Of a stretch of 64,000 nucleotides of DNA, positions 1 to 11,123 are shown piece after piece. The stretch lies in contig CM119269.1 of NCBI GenBank assembly GCA_051294375.1, forward strand, positions 12,130,896-12,194,895, read 5' to 3'. The DNA is from Paraspadella gotoi. Lineage: Eukaryota; Chaetognatha. The notes below the pieces were generated by a model. That model did not search any database, had not been told where the DNA came from, and saw only the letters and a list, made by a program, of their open reading frames with translations. A program made the position numbers and the translations under genes. The stretch's first letter is position 1. Each line of letters begins with the position of its first letter.

Positions 1-588
1 ATGAATATGTAAAGGATTTTGTCAAAAGAATATTCATAATATAGAATATTTTACTAAATTAATTGTAGTTAACCTCTCTCTCCAAAACATTAATGTTTGT
101 GAAGTGATTTCAAATGCTGATGAAGGCTCCAAATCCAAAAGAGTCGAAAAATGTCCATTAATTAATAAATTAATAAAAACTTTGTTGTAAAAACGAAATT
201 TTCGTTATTTTCCTTTAAATTTTATTAAATTCATAATTAATCTTGTTCTATTTTGAGCATCATTAAGGAGTTGAGTTTTTCCTCTGAAATAATTTTATTT
301 TCGAAACCCCTAATGGAGTTTTGAAAAACGAGGACGCGACATCAAAATATTTTTAAAAATTTAAGACCGGTAATCTTTCTCGAGCAATTTTTTTTCAAGT
401 CTGGGTAAAGCTTGCTCTTTTTTTAGAAATTTTTTTGCTTGCTGCAATTCATTAAAATCAGAGAGAAATAATTTGTCTTTTTTAATTTTTTTTTAAATAG
501 AAAATTAAATTTTCTTGTTAACTAAACTACATCGATGAAATACTTTCTTTCTTAACGACGAAATAACACAGTATAATAATAATAATAA

Positions 589-633
<45 letters not shown>

Positions 634-754
634 TATATATAATATAATAAATTATGGTGGACTAAAATCCACCAACCGTTCATCAGCGGCCATTGGTGCC
701 GGAGGACGACATCGAAAAACAGCGAGGACGAAACTTCTTCACTTCTCAACTAAC
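1..754. other. Left-edge intronic sequence of SPAG17
   Basis: AT-rich sequence between the last visible SPAG17 exon and the window edge. I see no further SPAG17 exon. It holds a degenerate hammerhead-like motif near 110-157 and an (ATT)n microsatellite at about 572-640. Confidence 0.5.
110..157 (+). ncRNA. Degenerate hammerhead-like motif
   Basis: CTGATGA at 117-123, GGCTC, an A-rich loop, GAGTC, then GAAAAATGTCC. It has the same element order as 14211-14262, but the GAAAC box and stem II have decayed. Confidence 0.35.
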
Positions 755-979
755 CAACGGCACAGAGATGGATTCCGGCGGCAACGCGTCCATGAGATCG
801 TTGTAGAACCGCATGTCCACTTCCGGCAGCGTCGACACTTCGCTCGCCACCGACGCCGCCACGCCTCCCGCGGTACCAGGCGCCGCTCCAGGGGCGGCAG
901 CAGCGCCAGCCGCACCGGAGGACATCGAGATCTTCTCGTCGCGAACGCTGCGGTCGCCGATCGGAGTGTGGACGGAGAC
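755..979 (-). CDS. SPAG17: SPAG17 exon 9, last exon in window
   Basis: Acceptor CCCCCCAAG; 75 codons with an Ala/Gly/Pro-rich first half and then STLPEVDMRFYNDLMDAL, PPESISVPL, ending in phase 0 before GTTAGT. Human has TTEVDMRYYNYLLNPI and EEFISVPLILHC. The protein must continue beyond the window edge. Confidence 0.9.
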
Positions 980-2784
980 CTTGGGGGGAATTGTGGGTAA
1001 GAAGTGTGGGTAGGAGGAGGAAGAGGAGAAGAGAGAAGGGGGCAAAGATTGAGGGAGAAAGCGGGGGATAGAAAGAGGACAGTATAGGGGTAGAAGGGTA
1101 GGGGTGCAAAGAGCAAATTATTTTTGTCGAATTAGCGAAAAGTGGATAATTATAGTGGAAGGTGAATTATTAAGAAGAAAGAGCGAAGAAGGAAAGGTCC
1201 TCGGATTGGGGGAGGGAAAGAGGAAAGGAGGATGGAGGAAGGGACAGATGATGGAAGGGAGGAAGGGACAGATGATAGGGAAAAAGAACAAGAAATGAAC
1301 TTAAAAAAATGGAAGTGAAAGAGTAAGAGAATATGGGTGTAGACTGTAGAGTAAAAGAGTAACCCCCAAAGTAGCGATCTGGGGGTTAATAAACTAAAGT
1401 GTGAAAGATTCTCTTGCTATGTTATTATCATATAAGAAGAAAGGAGGCCTTAAACCAATATAGTCTGTCAAAAGTCAGGGAAAAGAAAGGTTGTTTATTG
1501 AATGAATAGATAATTTTTATATCTGTTGTACCAATTTCATATCAATTTCAATATCAAGAGCTGTGAACTTATATCATGAGATGGGATAATAGAATATCAA
1601 GAGCTGTGAACTGAAGATGGGAAAAGATAAGCGTTTCAAGATGGACTTTCAAATGGACCATTAATCTTAAGTTTCATCCACCAGTACGAAATGCCGGATC
1701 CGTAAAAAGAATTTCAGATTTCAAAGATATATACGCGCGGAAAGAAATCATTTCTAAGCGAAAAAAATAACAAAAGCTGCTAAGTATTTTATCGGACGCT
1801 GATGATGATAGGAAAAAAAAAGGATTTCTAAGGAATAAAAAAAAAACTGCATGCAAAAATCGCGCGAATAACGATTTTATTCTATGGCAAAAAAAATGGA
1901 GGATGGAGGGAGGTATAGTCAGAAGAATGAGGAGGAGTAGGAGGAGGGAGGGATATATAGTCAGGAGAAGGAGTAGGAGATGAGAAAGTAGAGGGAGTAG
2001 GAAAGAAAAAGAGAAGGACGAAAATGAAGTCGGAGGAAGAGAAGGAGGAAAAGTGGAAAAGGTCAAAAATAAAAATATTTTGAAAAGTTAAGATGATTTA
2101 ATGGTAAAAGTTTTAAAGGTAAATTTAAAAATATAAGAGAAACAAATAAAATATTTTGATTAAAAAAAAGTCGCGCTCGCGAGTGATACTTTGCAAATAG
2201 ACTAGTATTTTTACTCTTGGTATAAATATGTAAAACATATGTATAATGAATAGTTTGGAGGACTACGTCTAAAAAGGTCCCCGTGTTAGATCCGTTAAAA
2301 TTCCCCGGATGTAATGACGACGCCATTTTGATTAGCGTCGCGTTTTTCTTCAGTTGTTTTTTATTTCCGACGCGAAAAGACGATGAATTTTCGCTCGAAT
2401 CCAACTTTTTTTTAGGCCAAAAAGTGAAAAAAGCGAAAATGATTTGCCAAGTGAGATTTAAAAATAAAAGAAAGAAAAATTAAATTTAGGTAATAATTTT
2501 AGCAGACTGAACTCGCGTATTTCAACATTTTTTTTACATTCTCTCTTTAACAATTTTAAAACTTTTTAAAAGGTTTTTGAGTAATCTAAAACTTATAGAA
2601 ACATTTTGAATTATTTTTTAATACCTTTTTTACATTTTTATAGTTACGCCAACTCAAGAACTAGTATGATTGCCCTAGTCATCGCAAACCCTGTGTTCAT
2701 GCTTTAACAGCGCTTTTTTCGGCAAGAAGACAGCCTTTTAACATGAGAAAGAGAGAGAGAAGGAGAAGAGAGAAGAGAGAGAGA

Positions 2785-2823
<39 letters not shown>

Positions 2824-3097
2824 GCCGACTTCTCTTTGACAAAACGACCCCTCGTTCCGTTTTTTATCGACCGAAAGAAAAACCGTAAAAAAAAGAGGAG
2901 CACTTCTTTTAACAATCGCTAACTTACCTTTTTTTGAACTTACCCCACTATTTATACCCTTTTTCGTTTATTCCCTATAATAAATCTATTGTGGGTTTTG
3001 TCGTCACACGATTCGTAATTTAGGTTTTAAACTTCCTCTTCCCAAGGATCAGCGAGTCTCGTTAATCAAGAACGATTATCCTTGTCCTCGATTAAGA

Positions 3098-3144
<47 letters not shown>

Positions 3145-3153
3145 ACCATTGAG

Positions 3154-3184
<31 letters not shown>

Positions 3185-6100
3185 AAAGACAACAGAAAGA
3201 TCCAATCTAGCGCTTTAATATACCTGGCTCAGATTATCCTGCTGGGCTCCTGCTCCGACGAGAGGCTGCAGCGGCACCGGCAGCACCCTCATGTTGCGGA
3301 GATAGTTGCGGTGCTGCCTTTTTAAGTCCACGACGTCGTAGAGCATCAAGGCGACGTCGTCGAAAAAAGTCTCTGAGAATTCTCGCTGCATCTCGGTTTC
3401 TAGCTCGGTCGGCTCTAATGGATCTGGAACGGCGGGAGAAAGACGTGGCGTTAATCGTCCATTTTACTTTTAAAAAAGTTCAGATACTTCTTCGCCTATT
3501 ACTAAAACCTTCTGGACGAAAAGGTCAAATACAGTGTGTCCCAATGGGACTGTCTGTTAAGAAAAGCACACAAGTATGGACCATTTTATAGGATACCTTT
3601 AATTTTTAATTTTTAATTTTTAAAATTGAACAAAGCAAAATCCTGTCGTTATTAAATCTCTCTTCAAACGAAACAGAAAGGAAAAAAAAAAAAAATTAAA
3701 TTATATTTAAATATTTATCAAATATTTTTAATAATATTTAATAATAATATTTTAAATCTTTTCTTTAGATGGAGGATAGTAAGAAACAACCTCATATTTT
3801 TACCTTCAGAGCTTTTATAATGCAGTTATCATTTTTTAAAAAAATATTTACTTACCTTGTTCATATTACATTTTTTATTGATTTAATGATAATTTAATGA
3901 ATAAATGGCAACCATTTTGATCTGGCTTAATGATTCAATCGCTCACTACTTCAAATAATAAAACTGAAATGTTGGAGCGGTAGTATTTCATAACCTGCTA
4001 CTCGTCCGAGAATCAGCAGACCTATTGGCGCCGGAGGTAGCACGAGCTTCCTCCCAACCCTCGGGTTCGCGCCCTGCTGATTCACACAAGTAAAAGCGGG
4101 ACGGGGCGTCTAACCCACCTGTAGTGACGGACTACAGCCCGATCCGAAGTTCGGGACCTTGTGTGCAACGGACGGTAAACTGCTCGCGGCATCGTCTTCC
4201 ACATTGGTGAGCCCATACGAACACGCTGGCACGTTAATACACCTCTGCCCGGGCATGTTAACACACCTCTGCCCTCGACCATCGTGTGTGAAGACGGGAG
4301 CAAGAATAGGCAGCCCCTCCTAGAGTGCTCGGGCACAAACGCGTGCATCATAGCCATCACAACTTGCGCGGGTGTGTAAATGCCTAGGGGAGGATGTGTA
4401 CCGGTAGTATTTCATAACCTGCTACTCGTCCGAGAATCAGCAGCACCTATGGCGCCGGAGGTAGTACGAGCTCCTCCCAACCCAAAGGACTCGGGTCCGC
4501 GCCCTGCTGATTCACACAAGTAAAAGCGGGACGGGGCGTCTAACCCACCTGTAGTGACGGACTACAGCCCGATCCGAAGTTCGGGACCTTGTGTGCAACG
4601 GCATCGTCTTCCACAATGTCAAATTAATTAGCATTTTTTATATTTAAAAAAAAAATTTAATATTTGTTTATTTCCTTTTATTAATATACTTATTTTATGA
4701 AAATTACAATTTAAATAATTTATATCAATTTAATATTTTTTTTACATATTTTTGTAAATAAAATTAATTCTAAAATAAAAAAAATATCTAAAAATTAAAA
4801 AAGTAAAAAAATGAGGACTAATTTAATTGAATATTTTACACAGAAAATTTTCTAAATGGTATTGATATTGTTATCTCAGAAATAATATTTAACAACACAG
4901 TTCCGTACGAAATGTAAAAGTTAACAGACAGTACCATTTGGACACACGTATATTTCTTTAGTGCATGTCATAAATAAACGGGCTCAGAAAGTTTTTTAGT
5001 CATAATATGTCATGTATGTCATATCACGTAAAAATAAAGTCACTGCGGCGCAACACATTGGATGAACCGATCTTGCTTATTTTAAATATAAATAACCAAT
5101 CAAAATCCAGAAAAAAATTTTCCTTTTTGAAATGAAAAGTTAGCCATTGATTTCATTAACAAGCAGACGTGCCTCCTGATTTGGGACAAGCTTTTCTTAT
5201 GTTAAGGCCCCTGTAAAAATGTTTGTTATTTTCTATGCAACGAGGTTCAAAATAATGTGAGCTATCCACCAAGGCCCTTACAATCTAGTTTATTTAGTCT
5301 AGTATGGCAACAGCCGGGTTGCCTGTGATGCCCATTGGGATGGGGCATCTCACTGTTGGCTTTGGGGGCTTCCGACCCTCAGTGACGCCTCCAGTCACTG
5401 GCGCGGTTACGCTAGGACGGTCTCGCTTTGCCAACGCAGAGGGAAGTCATTAGGACTGTGGATGGAACACTACGCCTGGGATGGTGTGTTCCCCCTCTGA
5501 GCCAATGGATTTGGCTGAACGATGGTGGATGTGAGGCGGTGTGAATATACCGCCACACTAGTTTATTAACTACCAAAGTAAATTATCACAATTCCTGATG
5601 ATATTTTTTTAAATAGTTATAATTGCATAAATAGGCCTACGTCTCAATTAGTAAGACGGAAAATACCATTGGGCTACCATAAGCATACAAATACAAATAT
5701 CATGCAATGGTTTAGTTGACAATGAAGGAAAAAAACTAGTAAAAAAAATAATTCCTTTACTTATAATAAATAATATTTTTAAGACCTGCGGGAAAGACCA
5801 TGGACTCGTTTTTGATGGTGTAGGTCAGAGTAGCGACGTCGTGGAGCTTCGACCCAGCGGGGCCTCGCTCCAGCAACAGCAGAATGTCCCGCCAAAATCG
5901 CTCCAGAGAAGCAACGGCGTCCACGCGGAGCTGAAACTCCTCTTGGACCTCTCCTTCCATCGGTTGGTCTAAGGGGAGCTGGTTTGGGTATCGAGGAGTT
6001 ATTGGATTCGATTGATTGATTGATCGATTTTATTACTTTATAGATGTAGATTGTGGATCGATTGATTTATCTTTTAAGCAATTTATTAAACGGTATATTT

Positions 6101-6524
6101 AATTAAATGATTGATTGACTCGATAATTGGATTCTTTACTTGAACCTTTGATAAGTTGGTTGGTAGATTTCATCATTTGATTGACTAATTGATAGATTAA
6201 TTGAATGACTAATAGATAGATTGCTTAATTCATTGATTGTTTGATTGGAAAGTCAGTGACGGATGAATGGATGGACGGATGGACGGACGGAAGATGGGAA
6301 AGCATGGGGTCGACGGATGGACGGATCGACAGACGGACTGACTGACCACCGGAAAGACGCGGTAATCCTGCGTCTGAATCCTGACGATCACGTCGACGTA
6401 GATTCCGATGTCGTTGAGAAGAAGTACGATGTTGGGATCCTCGAAACCTTGGATGAGGACGTACATCTGAGGACCGTCTTCGGGCTCGTCGTCTGTGGAG
6501 GGAGGGGGAGAGGTAGCGAGAGGG

Positions 6525-6618
<94 letters not shown>

Positions 6619-9600
6619 ACAAAACGAATCAAAATTCTAAAACACGGATAGAAGGACGGACAGCCGAATAAAGAGTCTAACGGACGTACGGACAAAAGCC
6701 GTACCGATGTAGACGAATTCGTCGTCCGTCTCTCCTCTTTTTTTCAGCTTCGTCTTTTTCTTCTCCTGTTCTGGTGGAGTGTTGCCTTTCTTGGAGCCTT
6801 TCTTCTTGTCTTTCTTCGCTGAGTCGGGCTTCTCGCGTTCCAGTCTTGAGGGAAATTGTCCCATGGTGGAAATAAAATTAAAGGTATAAACTTTCGGAAA
6901 ATTTTGATAATTTTATTATTAAAAATAATAAAAAAATGAATTTAAATATAAGTAAAAAGTTTTTTACTGCTTTCAAAAGATCCCACTTCTATAATTCACT
7001 TTGTCGGTCCGTCGGTCCGCCCCCTCAATCTGGTCGGGCATTCACTTATATCATGTCAGAACATCGAATTATGATAAATTATGCAAAAAAATACAAAAAA
7101 ACGATGTCCGTCCGTCCATCCGTATGTCCGTCCGTCTGTCCATCCGTCTGTCCGTCCGTCCCACCTTAGCAAAAAACTCCAATTATTGTGATTAGATGGT
7201 TGGATTGGGATGAAATTTTGTTTGAGGGTAGGGAAGTGTGTGATTGAGCTGGATATGAAGTTTCGATGGAATCGTGCGAGTGCATATGAGTTTAAATGGA
7301 AAAAACAAAAAAATCTATTTTATTATTTGAACACCAATTACTCATGAGTGGACGGGGCGATTAACTTGAAATTTTGTATGTGGGAAGGATAGTGTCTGAT
7401 TAAATTGGAAATCAAGTTTTGATGGAATCGTCTAAGTGGAAATGAGTTTAAATGGAAAAAACCTGTTTCACTAATTGATAATGCTTCTTTTTCTTTTTAT
7501 ATTAGATGTAAATGCAAGATGTATTAATTAATCAAATAATTGATCAGTTAATCAATTAATCAATCAATTAATTATTCAATCAATTAATTTATTTATCTAT
7601 AAATTAATTAATTAATCAATCAATCAATTTATTTATCTATTAATTAATTATTCATCAATCAATCAATCAAGTCAATCGTTATCAGCATTATTGTCGTCAT
7701 CGCCATCATTGTCGTCATTTTTTTTTGCTTTTGTCGTGGTCAGTAACGAAAAGACCTAAAAAAAACATTCAATCAAATTAATTAATTATCTTAATTAAAT
7801 TATTATTTTAGTTTAAAGGAATAGTTTTTCTGCAACAACAATTTATTTATTGATAGACAAAACATGTTTCGGCTCAAATTTGAGCTTCATCAGGGCCAAA
7901 ATGTTTTGTTATATATTAAATATTTTAAGTTACTTATATATATTTTTATTAATTAATTAATTAATTAATTAATTAATTAATTAATTAATTACCGCTAATG
8001 ATGGGGCAGATCCGACATTGTTTGCTCAAACTTGTTTAAAATTACATACATCTGGGAAGCAGATCGAAATCACTTTTAATGATAAAACATTTAGATTTCA
8101 AAGCTAAAGTTTTTTAAATGTTTTTCTTTTTATACCTGAAACTGTATTTTGCAACTAAAGAACCTTTTTACCTTTTATTTTTTTGTAAAGTTTTATAAAA
8201 AAGATTTAATTAAAATAATCAAGTTTGAGCAAACAATGTCGATCTGCCCACGATCATTTAGCGGTAAGCAATTTCCCTACACACACACAAATTTCGTTCC
8301 AATCCATCCATCAAATCACGAGTAATTGGTGTTTTTTGCTAAGGTGAGGCTAAGGATCACCTCTCCTTCCCTCTATTTTTAATCACCTCTCTCTCCTTTC
8401 TTTTTCTCTCTCTCTTTTTAATCACCTCTCTCTCTTTTCCTCATCTCTTTTTAATCATCTCTTTCTCCTTTCTTCTTCTCTCTCATTTTAATCACCTTCT
8501 CCTTTCCTCCTCTCTTTTTAATCACCTCTCTCTCTATTCTTATTCTCTCTCTCTTTTTAATCACCTCTCTCTCCTTTCTTCTTCTCTCTCTCTTTTTAAT
8601 CACCTCTATCCCCATTCCTCCTCTCTTTTTAATCACCTCTCTCTCTCCTTTTCTTTTTCTCTCTCTCTTTTTAATCACCTCTCTCGCTTTCATCTCTCTC
8701 TTTTTTAACATTTTCTGCCTCTCCTTTCCTCCTCTCTTTTTAATCAACCTTCTCTCTCCTTATCTTCTTCTTCATCTCTCTTTTAATCACCATTCCTCTC
8801 TCTTTCCTTCCTTCTCTCTCTTTCTACCTTCTCTCTCCTTTCTTCTTCTCTCTCCTTTTAATTCATTCTCTCTCCTTTCTTCTCTCTTTTTAACATCTTC
8901 TTCTCCTTTCCTCCTCTTTTAATCACCTCTCTCTCCTTTCTTCTTCTCTCTCTCTTTTTTTAATCACCTCTCTCTCCTTTCTTCCTCTCTTCTCTGAATG
9001 TCCAAGTTTTTGAGCCAAAGGAGTTTGAACTTGATGAGTTTAGCCAACATCGGGAGTTGCCAATCTTCCCCGTTGCTCAAAACTTGCAGCGCCATCTCGC
9101 ATATTTCCGCAAACTGCGGCGTCTCCCCCTTTCCGCGTTTGTTCTGAGGAAAACAAAAGAGCAAACGGTTTTTTTTTTAATTTCACTTTTGTCTTTGTGT
9201 CTCGGGACGAATATGTTTGTGAGGAACACGTCTCAATCGTTTTGTTTATAAAAAGTTTTAAGAAGTTTTAAAAAAATTACAACTAACAAAAGAAATAATA
9301 ATGATCCAGACTTTTAAAAATTTTTGTTTTGCGTGATGAACGTTAAAACCTTCCACGCAAATTCAAAGTTAGTCTTAACCTTTATTGCTCAAGATCCTAA
9401 ACTTTCAAAAAGAATAATTTATTCACTCTTTAAAAAAAAATAATTCGACGCTTTTTACTCAACAACCAAACAGTTAAGCTACTTCATCACCCAAAATTAA
9501 TCAACTCAGGAGCCAAAAACAGAATTAACCAAAGACTCTTTCTTTTTGCTGCGAAAAAAACATGGAAGGGTTATTCATAAGCGTTGCGCTGCATTGGTAT

Positions 9601-10893
9601 CTTTCTACAAGATCACAATTCGTAGACTTTAAACTATATATTTAAGAATAATTGATTATTAATAATACAGCAGATATCTGCCAAGTAATGTTTATTTAAT
9701 ATTTACATTTTGATATGAGTCGTAAAAAGAACTGTCTGATGGACAGATTGATTGAGCCACCGACCTAAAAGTAACTTATAGAGTCGCCTCACGAAAACTC
9801 GCAACTCAACTCTCAAGTTCTGAACGAGATTGAGAGAAAACCCTTTTCTCGTTTTAGAAAAACCTTTTCATCTTTTTTTTTGTCTTTCTTTTTTTTTGGT
9901 TTCGCGTTGGTGGACTTTCCTTTGCCTTTGCCTTTGCCTTTACCTTTGCCTTTGTCTTTTCCTTTACCCTTCTTGCCCTTAACATCCGGTTGATTTTGAG
10001 AAGGTGCAAATAATTAGGATGACTAATTAACAGCAGATCCCGACTATATAATTCACTTTGTCGATCCGTCGGTCCGCCTCCTCAATCTTGTCGGGCATTC
10101 ACTTATTTCAAGTCAAAACATCGAATTATGATAAAAAAATTATTTCTGTCCGTCCGTCTGTCTGACCGTTTGTCTGTCTGTCCGTCCGTTCCACCTTAGC
10201 AAAAAACTCCAATTACTCGTGATTGGATTGATGGATTGGAATGAAATTTTATGTGTGATTGAGCTGGATATGATCTATTTCACTATTTGAACACTAATTA
10301 CTCATGAGTGGATGGGGCGATTGACTTAATATTTTGTATGTTGGTAGAAAATTGTGTGATTAAGCTGGAAATCAAGTTTCGATGGAATCGTCTGAGTGGA
10401 AATGAATTTAAATAGAAAAAACAAAAACCTGTTTTACTAATTGATTATGCTTCTTTTTCTTTTTATATTAAATGTAATGCAAGATGTATTGATTAATAAA
10501 ATAATTAATTAGTTAATTAATCAATTAGTCATTTAATTACTCAATAATTAATTAATCAGAAAATTAATCAATTAATTATTCAATCAATTTGTTTGTCTAT
10601 TAATCAATTATTCAATCAATCGATTTATTTATCAATTAATTAATTATTTAATGAATCAATCAATCAAGTCAATCGTTATTGACATTATAGTCGTCGTCGC
10701 CATCATCATCGTCGTTGCTTTTGTCGTGGTAAGTGACGAAAAGACCCAAAAACAAACATTTCGGATCAAATAAATTAATTTATTAATTAATTACCGCTAA
10801 TGATCGTGGGCAGATCCGACACTGTTTGCTCAAACTTGTTTATGTGTATCTGTGTTAGTTTGTGTGTGAAAAAGAATGATTGTGTGTGTGTGC

Positions 10894-10937
<44 letters not shown>

Positions 10938-11092
10938 TGAGAGAGAGAGAGTGAGAGAGAGAAAGAGAGAGAGAGAGAGTTTGTATGTGAAAGAGACAGA
11001 AAGAGAGAAAGAGAGAGAGAGAGTGAGAGAGAGAGAAAAGAGAGAGAGAGAGAGACATACCTTTGGATTTTTAGTTTGTATGTGAAAGAGAC

Positions 11093-11123
<31 letters not shown>

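Noticed and set aside
6637-6864. ATG at 6864 (MGQFPSRL) as the start of a small gene
   Set aside because: The residues before RLEREK are the pyrimidine tract and acceptor of SPAG17 exon 5; phase and homology continue from the exon at 9143.
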